64,000 bases of DNA from Acanthococcus lagerstroemiae (Eukaryota; Arthropoda; Insecta; Hemiptera; Eriococcidae). Location of the stretch: positions 42,562,197 to 42,626,196 of the forward strand of contig CM063113.1 in assembly GCA_031841125.1 (NCBI GenBank), written 5' to 3'. How positions within the stretch are numbered: position 1 is the first letter of the stretch; the number at the start of each line of letters is the position of its first letter. Both the position numbers and the translations under genes were made by a program. The notes below the pieces were generated by a model. It had not been told where the DNA came from. It saw only the letters and a list, made by a program, of their open reading frames with translations, and made no database searches. Shown piece by piece: positions 34,790-44,547 of this stretch.

Positions 34790-35553
34790 TTTCGGGCATC
34801 GTGATCAGGTAACCGAGTCGACCAGGCTCCTCCAGTTGTCTCTGTCCTCGGCTGTCCTAGTACATGATTCCATCGTCTTGCCGGTGATTTTCCGTATTAA
34901 ATCTATGTATCGTGTGGGTGACCTGCCGCGTGACCTGGTCCCTTCTACTCTTTTCTGCACAGTCAGTTTCTCCAGATTGTCCCTTCTGATTACGTGACCA
35001 AAAAGTAACTGAGAATGCGTCTCCTGACAACTGCGCTGAGTCTGTCTTTCACGGCAAGTTCTTTGCTTATCGACGCATTCGTTCTCTTCTTGGTCCATGG
35101 GATTCTCAGCATACGTCTATAGCAGTATATCTCGAAAGCCTTAATTCGCTGTATGTCTGCGTTTTTCACTGTCCAGTACTCTTCTGCATACAAAAAGATT
35201 GGGAAAATCAGGGACTTGATTATTTTCAGCTTGATGTGTTTTGTGACATCATGATTTTTCCAGATTCGATTTAGCTTTCGTACTGTTGTTTTTGCGATTG
35301 CCGCTCTTCTTATTTCTCCTTCTGAGCCGTCTCTGTTGGTCGCTATGGAGCCCAAGTATGTGAAGTCTTGCACTACTTCTATTCCATGCACATCTGTGAT
35401 CCCTGGTTGGTTGTCATTCGTGCGGTCGACGATCATAATTTTAGTTTTGGACTTATTTATTCTCAGGCCCGTCGCGGCATTAGCTGCCTCTACTCTCTTC
35501 AATAGTTCCTTCAGTTCTTCTGTCGTTGTGACTAGTAAAGTGGTATCGTCTGG
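34790..35553 (-). pseudogene. RTE-type LINE, RT palm/thumb to 3' end
   Basis: Read from 35553 down: DDTTLLV (the catalytic-box remnant; the residue before DD is no longer Ala), EELKELLKRVEAANAATGLR, INKSKTKIM, FTYLGSI, the IRRAAIAKTTVRKLNRIW block, then WTVKNADIQRIKAFEIYCYRRML, ILSYF, GHVIRRDNLEKLTVQ and EGTRSRGRSPTRY, ending EDRDNWRSLVDSVT. One frameshift separates 34990-35502 from 34805-35098. RT motifs before DD and the endonuclease are missing; the sequence switches to MULE-type DNA at about 35555. It resembles insect endonuclease-reverse transcriptase LINEs of the RTE clade. Confidence 0.85.
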
Positions 35554-35562
35554 GTTTCACGT

Positions 35563-35712
35563 CACTTTCTCTAAAGCATTTTCTCTAAAACCATTTCCTC
35601 TAATGACAATTTTCTCTAACGACAAATTCTCTAAAATCAATTCTCGCTAAAACAAATTTCTTTAATGTTATTATTTCGTCATTTTCTCTAATTCTCTCTG
35701 AAACAAATTATG
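35563..35712. repeat. TTCTCTAAAAC short tandem array
   Basis: About nine units of 14-17 bp carry the core TTTCTCTAA followed by ARNAC/GACAA. The position beside a MULE transposase suggests a subterminal array, possibly transposase-binding; that is inference. Confidence 0.7.
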
Positions 35713-35816
35713 AAATATTTACATTGGCTGCAATGGATCGTAAATACTCTAGTCTGGATCTGGTGTTGTATTCGGTGGCAATTGATAATTCATTCCATTT
35801 CTTGGTAGGCGCCGCT

Positions 35817-36463
35817 TTAACCTTCTTTCCCATGGCTAATTCGTTTATACAGATCTCTGTATTCCTTGTTCTTTTCGTATTTCCCTGATCGCTGTGTAAA
35901 GGTCCAGATGGTGTTTACCAACAACGAGTCGGAAGCGATTGTGCCATCCTTCCGACACGTTGTTGGTACGGTGCGATTTGGTAATAGCTGTTTCGTATTG
36001 GTTCCAAAGTGATATGGGATATCTGGGCCTCGTGGCTGGGCGACGACCTCTTGCTGGCTTGCCAGAAAAAAAATTTCCTTGAACTCATCGTACACACCAT
36101 GCAGTTCAGCCGAACATTCGCGACGTAGTTCATCGAAAGAAGTTATTACATCAGCGTCGAGAACAAAAGCTAGGGCCAGCAGCATAATATGCGTGTATCG
36201 TTTTATAGTTCTATCTACTGGATCTCGGTATTGTCGCGTTGAACCCTTCTGTATATTATCTGTCCCAAATGGAAGTAGCAGCCTGACAAAGGTACTCCAG
36301 GAAATACCTGTGTACACACATTTACAATTGCCAACTCAAAGTCACTCATGATTTTGGTTGGCGCGCATGGTGCTATATGGACTTGATCGACAGCATCTAG
36401 GTCAGATATTCGTTTTCCTCTTAGCGATACTCCTCCTTTCCATCCATCCAGGGCGTCTCTCAT
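35817..36463 (-). pseudogene. MULE transposase domain, frameshifted
   Basis: Part 1 (36463 to 36215) contains PTKIMSDFELAIVN, VFPGVPLSGCYFHLGQ and IYRRVQ, which match the DDE core pattern of MULE transposases (MSDFE, GC.FHL..). Part 2 (36317 to 35817) continues in another frame with DPVDRTIKRYTHIMLLALAFV and the helical C-terminal portion. The Asp of MSDFE and the C..H motif are kept, but the frameshift and missing N-terminal DNA-binding region make it non-functional. Confidence 0.8.
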
Positions 36464-36559
36464 AACCCAGTCCCAAGGAAGTAATTTGTCATTTGCGAGT
36501 GTAGCCCGATAGAGGGCATCGAGATCTATAAGAATATGTTAAAATGTCACTCAGGTCAA

Positions 36560-37521
36560 GTGTGCATGAGACACATGATATATGGCATTCGTTCATATTG
36601 AGAAAGCTTTTGACAATGTTATTTCGGATAAAATGTTTGATATTCTAAAGAAAGATAAGTTATTTTAAACTTATATAAAGGACAGAAAAAGCCACATTAA
36701 GAATAGAAGGAGAGAAAGGGGAGACTAATATAGAAAAAGGTGTAAGGCAAGGGTGCTCCTTATCTCCAGAATTATTCAATCTGTACATAATTTGAAGCAG
36801 GTGTCACTATACATGGAGAGCGAGTAAGGATGCTTAGGTTTGCAGATGATATTGTCTTATTAGCTGAAAGGAGTACTGATTTGGAAAACATTTTAAATGG
36901 AATGGAGGAGATTTTGAGTATAGAATATCGTATGAGAATAAATAAAACTAAAACTAAAGTAATGGTACGTAATCGACGTGAACATGATAGCCTAAATATA
37001 AATATTGGACAGGAAAAGATTGGGGAAGTAAGCGAATTTTTGCTATTTAAGGAGTAAAATAACAAAAGATGGAAGGAGTAAAAGGGATCTTACAAGAATA
37101 GCACAAGCCAAATTAGCATTTTATCGAAAAAGTAATCTTTTCAAATCAAAAATAAATCTGTAAATCAAAAAATTGTTCTTGAAAACTTATGTTTGGAGTG
37201 TAGCCTTGTACGGATGTGAAACGTGGACTATAGAAAAATCAGAGAAGAGAAGGATCGAAATCGAAGCCTTTGAGATGTGGTGCTATAGGCGGGTATTTAG
37301 CATCAAATGAACGGATAAGGTGAGAAATGAGGAAGTACTTAACAAAGTAGGAGGTAAAATGGATATTTGGAACTGTCTGAAGAGAAGGAGAGATAAACTA
37401 ATAGGGCATAACTTGAGGCATCCAGGGACAATATCACTGTTGCTAGAAAGAAGAGTGGAGGGAAAGAATTGGGTAGTCCGGCAAAGATTCCAGTACGTTC
37501 AACAGAAAATCAAGGATGTCA
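36560..37521 (+). pseudogene. RTE-clade LINE reverse transcriptase, part 1
   Basis: In changing frames it gives motif A (IEKAFDNV, with His for the catalytic Asp position before it), motif B (GVRQGCSLSPELFNLYI), motif C (RFADDIVLLAE, intact ADD), INKTKTKVMV, the thumb (YGCETWTIEKSEKRRIEAFEMWCYRR) and LLLERRVEGKNWVVRQRFQYVQ. At least four frameshifts or stops. It is interrupted at 37522 by a 2.2-kb element and finishes at 39743-39835. Confidence 0.85.
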
Positions 37522-38009
37522 TAGGGGAGAGTTGCCAATATTGGACCGGCATCAAAGTTAGACTACCATTCGTTTCTTGCGTTTGCCGCTTAGGTAGCGC
37601 GCCAATTCCAACGACATGTTATGTCTATGAGTGTAGCGACTTAGCTCACAGAGAGAAATCGCAGCGATAACGAGTTCATGTTATTGTTCGGTAGTTCTTT
37701 TAAAAAAACATGCATTTTTCGTCAATTTTGGCCAAATTTCCGAAAGATGGCTAATCGAAGCAAAGTAATTAAACAAAATAATGTTCTACACCAGGAAACT
37801 AAGCATAATCGAAGTTTTTATTTTGCCGAATGAGATTTGCTGTAACGTTCGAATGTTGCTCTAGGCGGCCATGATATTACAAAAAAATGGAAAGTTGCTT
37901 AAATTGGACTGAATTTTGTTTCCTAAATTGAACTATCTGGAAATCTTATTCTGAAACTGGTTTCCGCATTCACGTACCATATGTAGTGGTTGAGAACGGG
38001 ATCCGGGCA

Positions 38010-38120
38010 ATGAGGCGCGCACGATTGAGCGCGGCCGATTGGTCGCAGAGAATGAGACACGAACCAACTGGACGCGGTGGGCATTCAGGCGCGAGAGAGA
38101 TGACTAGGCGCGAAACCTGG
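38010..38120 (+). repeat. Left array of NATTGGGCGC-type motifs
   Basis: Five units spaced about 17-25 bp: CGATTGAGCGCGG, CGATTGGTCGCAG, CAACTGGACGCGG, GCATTCAGGCGCG and TGACTAGGCGCG. They are mirrored by an inverted array at 39238-39345. GC-rich within an AT-rich element. Confidence 0.65.
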
Positions 38121-39237
38121 TTTATTGATTTTCTTCTTTGAATTCTTATCTGCATTTCCCACTACATCTGTCGGCGGTTGTCTGTTCCATTAAGTACCCA
38201 TAGAGCCTCAAAGTACTTCTAATTTCAACCCAAGGATCGCAGCACGCACATGTGCCGGTAAGCGATCAATGCAAAACATCCGAACTTCAAAGTGGCAGGA
38301 AGCGTTTGATAAGAATCTGTTAGGATGTTTTGCTTTGTCTTTCCCATGGACTTAGGATGTGCGCAACGTCAATCCTCATTTTCTCAGCTTAGGCATAACT
38401 GAGCACCAAAATTTGTATATGGACATGTGTATGAAGCTTCAGCCAATTGGCTGAGGACCCATTTTGACCATCCCACCCCTTTCACCTCAGCTGAAACAGT
38501 TTTTTTGCTTCTCCTGTAAACTTTTGACACACGCCTTCAAGTGATCATGAGAGTACAACGTATCCGTACAATCGTGCAGGAATATGATTCACGTACCACA
38601 CTCGAATTTCTTCGTGCCATTGCTCATAACACTACACTGAACAACTATTTTGCACAATGCATTTCGACAGGTGATTCTGAGGTACTTTTTAACGTTGAAC
38701 ACGATAATGCGACCCATTTTTCTCCATCACGTCACAATTCAGAGTTCTGAATGACTGAAATTCGTTTCCAATTTTTTTTTTTTTTGCATTGGAATAAGCG
38801 GTACCACTGACTGATATTATCGGTGTTATCAGACCACAATAACAGAACACAAACAGACGGAATACACACCACTACACACGACCGCAACACACAACAACAC
38901 GAATCAGTATGACCACATTCAGTTCCTAAACCTCTTTTTGAACACATTTATAGTTAAATTTTTTATAGTTTTTGATCAGAAAAACTAGACGTGATAGAGA
39001 AAAACGGCCGACGGCACTGTATTCAGCGTTGAAAAGTACTCAAGAATCACCTCCTTAAATGCGTTGTGCAAACAAAAAATTTCATTTTGTTCAGTAGTGT
39101 AATCTGTGATATACTGAACTACGTTCTACATGCCTCATTTTCCCGTTTGTATTCATCTTATATTCTAAGTTTATTTGTCTTTTACTCATTTGATATTTTA
39201 TACATTTAATATACCGATTACTTCGTTTTTTGTGTTA

Positions 39238-39345
39238 GGCGCCTAATTTTGTTATGGCGCCCAATCAGCTTCTCGCCTCTACTTGACACCCTCCCTCTTT
39301 ACGCCCAATTGTCTGCGCCTAATCAGCCGCGCCCAATTGACACTA
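39238..39345 (-). repeat. Right array of NATTGGGCGC-type motifs (inverted)
   Basis: Read on the minus strand: CAATTGGGCGCGG, TGATTAGGCGCAG, CAATTGGGCGTAA, CAAGTAGAGGCGA, TGATTGGGCGCC and AAATTAGGCGCC. The order and spacing mirror the left array. GTTGAGAACGGG at 37988 and CCCGTTGAGCAC at 39348 may mark the ends of a nested element. Confidence 0.65.
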
Positions 39346-39742
39346 ACCCGTTGAGCACAATAAAAGTCACTTAGTGAGAGGGAATTGCATTTGAGATAAA
39401 ACGTAAGTAGTAGAAATGAAGTGGCTCTTAGATTGGACTAGTTCAGCTTTGGATACTTTGGTTGTGTAGGACTTTGACGTCCAAATTAAGAAACCAAGTG
39501 GTCCAACTTAAGAGACCATGATCCAACTTGGGTATCGGTTTCCTAAATTGGACCACTTACAGATTTTGGTCTTCAAACTATCTCCCCGCTCACCTGATTC
39601 TCATCTGGCCTTCAAATTTTGATGAAATGTAGCCCAATAATGACTCATCGTGATGCCATATTTAAATTTGAATTCTAATCAAATGCAGCCAAGAACGGCA
39701 AGTTCAAAGTGAAAACAGTCCAATATAGGCAACTCTCCCTTA

Positions 39743-39835
39743 TGTAAGTGTTATTACAAAATGAAAGAACTCGCACAGGATAGGCAGGAGAAGAGAGCTG
39801 CATCAAATCGGCCGTAAGACTGATCACCTATCATC
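39743..39835 (+). pseudogene. RTE-clade LINE 3' end, part 2
   Basis: It continues the LINE of 36560-37521: GTAAGTGTTATTACAAAATGA, GAACTCGCACAGGATAGGCA (reads ELAQDR), GAGCTGCATC, CGGCCGTAAGACTGAT and an (ATC)n tail. The same 3' end occurs at 41745-41851. The last coding residues match ELAQD..KWRAAS. Confidence 0.8.
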
Positions 39836-39842
39836 ATCATCA

Positions 39843-39957
39843 TGACCATATGTTCCGACGCAAGTTTCTCTGCCAATAACGGCTCCTACTTTGACGTTGA
39901 AGTCGCCCATTACCACCGAGTAGACTTCCTTTTCTTTTTCTAAAACCTCCTGCAGTT
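39843..39957 (-). pseudogene. LINE endonuclease fragment (GDFN motif)
   Basis: Minus-strand translation LQEVLEKEKEVYSVVMGDFN followed by VKVGAVIGRE contains the GDFN-(A/V)KVG motif of apurinic-type endonucleases in RTE-type LINEs. Only about 38 codons remain. It lies head to head with the LINE 3' end at 39835. Confidence 0.8.
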
Positions 39958-39961
39958 TGGA

Positions 39962-41371
39962 AAGGTGAAGTACTTAGGAGTATATTTTGATGAAAAACTC
40001 TCCTGGAGGGATCACGTCTCAGATAAAATAAGAAAAGAGATTGAGGCTCTTTGGGCTTGCCGCACCTATGTCGACAGGACCTGGGGACTCTCTCCCAAAA
40101 TGATGCACTGAATATATATCGGTGTAATACGCCTCAGAATTACATATGCAGCCATTGTGTGGTGGGGCCAGGTCCACCTGGCCAAAGTCAGAGAGGAACT
40201 AGACCACCTGCAAAGGGTCGCGTGCGTGAGGACAACGGGGGCAATGAGTACGGTACCGACGAAGGCACTAGAAAGGCTCCTAAACTTGCCACCGCTTCAC
40301 ACTGCTATAGAAGCAGCTGCGATAATGGGGGCTTATCGTCTGGGTCAACCAAACCTTCAGACCCATAAAACAGGCCACAGAAGAATATGGGAGATGGTGG
40401 GGCGAAAGACAAATGCTTTGGGATGCCAAAGGACAGAATTGCGACGGAACACTTCTTTGACAAGCCATATACCGTGCGCTAATACCCGCACGGGAGGCTT
40501 GGGAAAAGAGGTGGCCAAGCATTCTAGGAAAAGAGGAAAATGTGTGGTTTGCAGATGCCTCTAAGAATGACCAAGATGTAGGAATCGGAATCACGAATGC
40601 AAAAGACGCTGACAACTGTTCAGTGGCCCTGGGCGAGGGCGTCACTATCCTCCAAGCAGAGATAATGGCGATCACGGTGGTCATTGATAGAAGTCAGCAG
40701 AAGGGCCTTGTTAATAAACAGATCTATATCTGTACAGTCAATCGGCTATTAAGGTACTATTGTCACACCAAACTACATCCCTGGTAGTGGCGGAGTGTGT
40801 TAACAAACAATACACCCTTGCTCAGGAGAACCGGCTCACCATACTATGGACAGCGGGACACTGCGGCATAAAAGGGAACATGATCGCTGGCTAGCTGGCG
40901 AAGGAGGGCATAAAAAAGGAACTGGCAACACCCAGGCCTTGTCTTCCTGTAGCATACAGCGTCATAAAATCCAAAGTAAAGGCTTGGATAAGTAAGCAGA
41001 CGGAAATGCACTGGCGGTTGGCCATTGACATGAACGTCAGTAAAACACTGATAGGGGACACCCCCAGTAAGTATGCCAAGTTCCTATTAGGGCTTGACAG
41101 GAAACATGCAAGGCTCATGGTCGGACTACTAACCGGTCATGGGGCCACAAAACACATGTGGTATAAAATAGGAGTGGTAAGAAGCGGCTCCTGTAGGTAC
41201 TGTGGAGAAGAGGAAGAAACCTCGATCCATATCATACTTATGTCAATGCCCAGCAATAGCCGGGACAAGACGCGAGCATTGGGGCTAGAATATCCAGCAC
41301 CCAGTGAAGTCAAAGGGATAAAGCTCAGTAAAATCCTCACTTTGGCTATAAAAGTGAGGCTGCTGAGTTGA
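39962..41371 (+). pseudogene. LINE with RNase H (I/R1/LOA-like), 5'-truncated
   Basis: Pieces in order: RT thumb KYLGVYFDEKLSWRDHV; a connector with LDHLQRVACVRTTGAMST, ALERLLNLPPL and IEAAA; RNase H beginning WFADASKNDQDVGIGI (one acidic position kept as AD) with the conserved Glu in LQAEIMAI, but a damaged TVNRLLR where SDSQAA is expected; TAGHCGIKGN for the His-containing loop; and a C-terminal CRYCGEEEETSIHII knuckle lacking the final Cys. Stops interrupt at about 40110 and 40893. 3' UTR to about 41460. The clade is not certain. Confidence 0.8.
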
Positions 41372-41661
41372 TCCTCAACAGCAACTTAAGGAATAGTGCA
41401 ATGGACTCGGAAGTCTAAGCACTCGGCACATACGGCGCCACCTCACACACAAATGATGATTAGTGTAGAAGGCTTCTGTCTCCTTCTCTTCCAGTCTTAA
41501 GGTAGGCGCCTAACACTGGATTACTATTAGCTTTGCCTCTTGCTCTAAAGCAACTTTCACCGCTGCAATACTCTCGTTTTCGTTTTGATTTCTAAAACTT
41601 TGCTCCAAAGTGCCTTTTTGATTGGAAACCCTACCTCCTTTTGGCCTCTTATTTTGCCGAA

Positions 41662-41855
41662 AATAATATCACTGCTGCTAGAAGGAAGAGTGGAGGGAAT
41701 GAATTGGGTAGGCCGGCAAAGATTCCAGTATGTTCAACAGATAAAGGATGTCCAATGTAAGTGTTACTACGAAATGAAAGAACTTGCACAAGATAAGGAG
41801 AAATGGAGAGCTGCATCATACCGGTCGTAAGACTGATAACCTTTTATCATCATTT
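41662..41855 (+). pseudogene. RTE-clade LINE 3' end, second copy
   Basis: Reads SLLLEGRVEGMNWVGRQ, FQYVQQIKDV and YYEMKELAQDKEKWRAAS, then GTAAGACTGATAACC and a (TCA)n tail. It is the undisturbed paralogue of the LINE split by the 2.2-kb element at 37524, and serves as its empty-site reference. Confidence 0.85.
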
Positions 41856-42257
41856 CGCCGAAAAAGTAGAAGTTTTCCTATTTTAATTGGAATAAACCCT
41901 CCCGTCTACGTCGTATCTGGGATAAACCTACCATATCCCATTTCACATTGGTGAGAGCGGCCTCTAACTCGATGAGTCGATCTTCATTTGCCAAGCCCCT
42001 GAAATTATATAATTTAAAATTTCCAAGTCCAAAAATCTCTTTTTGCCTATTTTGTTATTTCCCGCCAGAATTTCTTAAGTTTGGTTACGCAAAAAACTTA
42101 TCCGTTAGGGGTTTTCAGCCTTACTTCCCCGCGATGGCTGACTACTTCGTCTTGGAGAAGTGAGTACGCCAGTATGTCAGATCAAAGCGAATGGCTCGGG
42201 CATTTAAAAAGCCATAGAACACCTTCGATCAGTTTGATTCGCCATTGAATTCAGCGT

Positions 42258-42502
42258 AATATCAGCGCATCCGGGGGTCTGGTTGGCCGAGTCGATAGTG
42301 CGCTTGTCTTGAAATCTGGAGGTCCCGGGTTCGAGTCCACGTAACAACTCGCAACATTTTCGACCTCGGCCGGTTTTTCGGCGAGACGAGAAGAGGGCTA
42401 AGACAAGCCTAGCAGCCTCCCCGACGTCTCTGAAGTAATGCTCGAAAAGGCGGATTCCACAGCTCGGGTTGAGAGTAAAATTAGAAATATCAGCGCATCC
42501 GG
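42258..42502 (+). mobile_element. tRNA-derived SINE with 17-bp target duplication
   Basis: Perfect 17-bp direct repeats AATATCAGCGCATCCGG (42258-42274 and 42486-42502) bracket a 211-bp element. The head has a consensus pol III A box (TGGCCGAGTCG) and B box (GGTTCGAGTCC), resembling a Ser/Leu-type tRNA. The body contains GGCCGGTTTTTCGGC, AGAAGAGGGCTAAGACA, GCCTCCCCGACGTCTCTGA and TGCTCGAAAAGGCGG, ending GTAAAATTAGA. Both boxes fit consensus, so it may be transcribed. Two older copies are at 17862 and 30540. Confidence 0.95.
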
Positions 42503-43690
42503 CGCTCCTGCCAAAAGGAAACTAAAACGTGTGTTTCCTCGAGCTAAAGACCGTCAAACGAAGGACGTCGCGTTGCCGGAATCGTAGCTGGAAAATCAAA
42601 TTTTCCATCAAATCTGCGAGGCGCAATCCGTTGGCCGTTTGGCGGAGTGGGGGGCGCGGTTCAACTATATACGCCTCCAGTCCGCGTTCCAGCAGCAAAT
42701 TTTCGCGCTCGTCTACCGCGAGATACCCGGATACCGTTTCGCGAAAATGAAAAATGATTGTCCATTACGCGGTGTATGCGTCGAAAATGCGATGAAATTT
42801 TTCCGCTGTTGGCTTCACGACAATATAGTATCGTTATCAACCGCGGTACGTCGTTAAATCCGATGCCAGTAAATCCGTAACGAGAGCGAACACCAAAAAA
42901 GTGCCGAGAGAGAAAGGAAAATACATTATGGAAAATGCGAGAGTGAAAAAGGTGAAAAAGTAGAGGAGCACGATGTGCTCCACCATAGTTTATTTATATA
43001 TGTATGATATAGATGCTCGTGTAAAACAATGAATTTACGGATGAGATAACAGTCATATGCGTCGAGGATAGCGGTCGGGAGATCGGTTTATTGGATAACT
43101 GGGTTTGTCGGTTTTCCAACGGGGGGGGGGGGGGGAGTGGCGCAGACCATAGACGTTGCTGCGCTGCCGTAAGTGGTACATCAAAGCCCGTTTACCTGTG
43201 TCACGGGTTAATCGACTGTAAAGCATAGCTGCACGTTATAACGCTGCTATATCCTTTTGTAACTGCTATAGTTGCTAAAATTTTGCCCCCATTTGGTGTA
43301 TACTATGTGTATACCTCCGCACCGTGTTCCAAATTAAAGTTATTAATTGCCCTCCCGCAAAAGCATCATGTTTTCCTGTTGTATTCCTGCGTACGTAATA
43401 CACACCCTTTTTAGATAAAGGTACCTACGTCGCCGCGCACGCGATACGTATAACGCGATCCAAACTTTTCTATTAAAAGCGAATCTGATTCTGTCGTTTG
43501 TTCGTATGGAATAATGAATACTCAGTCATTCGCTAAATGTATTTAGATGAAATCCTGTGGAATGATAAACGCGAAAATTTCACCTCTCCGGCGTTTCACT
43601 TTGGCCCGGCGCGATATGCTCCTTCGACTACTGTTACTGATGGTGAATAATAAAATTACTCGTCACGCTGATACCGTAGCGCCATTTAAT
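42503..43690. other. Non-coding DNA, no gene recognised
   Basis: Moderately GC-rich at 42530-42860 with overlapping frames of 72-73 codons but no domain. G14 run at about 43122. No feature supported. Confidence 0.4.
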
Positions 43691-43697
43691 TGGGGAG

Positions 43698-43815
43698 TAG
43701 TAGCGTAGTGAGCTTATTGTTCAAGGGGGGGCTGATCTTGATCAAATGTAGAAGGGGTGTTAGAGATGGTGCTGAAATTAGAAGAGGGGTCCTGACCCCC
43801 TTGGTTACGCCACTG
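43698..43815. mobile_element. hAT-like MITE (CAGTGGCGTAGCCA), copy 2
   Basis: Termini TAGTAGCGTAG and GGTTACGCCACTG with flanks TTGGGGAG (43690-43697) and TTGAGGAG (43816-43823), 7 of 8. The interior GATCTTGATCAAATG, GGGGTGTTAGAGATGGTGCT and a G7 run match copy 1 at 32881 in reverse orientation. Confidence 0.85.
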
Positions 43816-44117
43816 TTGAGGAGCTCCCTCCCGAAGTGACCTAACTGCAAAAATGTTTAGTGTCCATGTTGGAGTGCGAGTGACCTTTGGTAATATTCTG
43901 GGTTTAGAATGTGCCAATTCACTTTTTTGTTCTGTTGTCCATAGCGCTTTCGGTTGTTACGCGCCATCTTCAGTGGATTTCCCTACCATTTCTTTCATGT
44001 TGGCCCGGTATATTTCAGAAACCACGTAAGTCCAAAAACCTCAACTTTTCAGGAACAAAATAAAACAGTTTACTGAGCCTTCTAACGCGGTCTCTGCGGG
44101 AAAAATTGCATGGCACT

Positions 44118-44270
44118 CAGAGACGAAACTTGACTTTCAGTTTGGGAGAGGGGGGTGGGGTGAAGAACAAAAATTTGCCGATAAGTATTTTTTGATAACT
44201 AAAAATTCGCCGACAAACTTGTTTTTTAATTTGAAAATCTGCCAATTTTCTGATCAAAATATTTTGTAAT
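44118..44270 (-). repeat. Repeat M, reversed and truncated by gypsy LTR
   Basis: The terminus CAGAGACGAAACTTGACTTT and two GCCGAYAA words mark the M family on the minus strand. The match fails near 44271, where LTR-like sequence begins. Confidence 0.7.
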
Positions 44271-44547
44271 TGACAAAATAATATAACGATTCGCACCGAA
44301 AAGTGCACGAAAACACGTAAGAACGAATTTAATTTCACACAACACAACACAGTAGCTAAATCGCGTTGAAAACGCACGATTTATCGCATACAAAACCAGA
44401 CTATCCCAGCGACGGCCAGCGGCCTTTATATACCCCGGCGTTATCAGCGAAACTCCTTATCGCTCTCGTTATCGATCTTCTATTCTGCTGCTCGAAATGT
44501 GTCGATTTTTCTTCGCTTATCTCGAATGTTCGGCAGCGTTCGCCACA
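44271..44547 (-). repeat. Candidate gypsy 3' LTR
   Basis: On the minus strand the segment starts TGTGGCGAACGCTGCCG after a purine tract AAGGAGAGGGCAG (44560-44548, a polypurine-tract candidate) and ends ..TTTTGTCA, giving TG..CA ends and about 277 bp. GGTATATAAAG at 44434-44424 is a good TATA box at a suitable place for LTR transcription. No second LTR is present in the window, so the limits rest on motifs only. Confidence 0.6.

Larger units (their letters stand above)
35555..36540 (-). mobile_element. MULE transposon fragment
   Basis: This holds a frameshifted MULE transposase domain (35817-36463) followed, on its downstream side, by an array of 14-17-bp TTTCTCTAAAACMA units. The upstream part is lost where an RTE LINE begins at about 36560. 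Complete terminal repeats and a 9-bp target duplication were not found. Confidence 0.65.
37524..39740. mobile_element. TA-flanked 2.2-kb inverted-repeat element
   Basis: Left terminus GGGGAGAGTTGCCAATATTG (from 37524) and right terminus CAATATAGGCAACTCTCCCT (to 39740) form a TIR of about 24 bp with few mismatches. The RTE LINE is split exactly here. Taking TA as the duplicated target (37522-37523, 39741-39742) restores a LINE segment of the same length as the undisturbed paralogue at 41745-41759. The terminal word TTGGAC recurs inside (37907, 37927 variant, 39431, and as GTCCAA at 39481, 39503, 39719). No transposase frame is seen, so it is non-autonomous. Confidence 0.8.
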
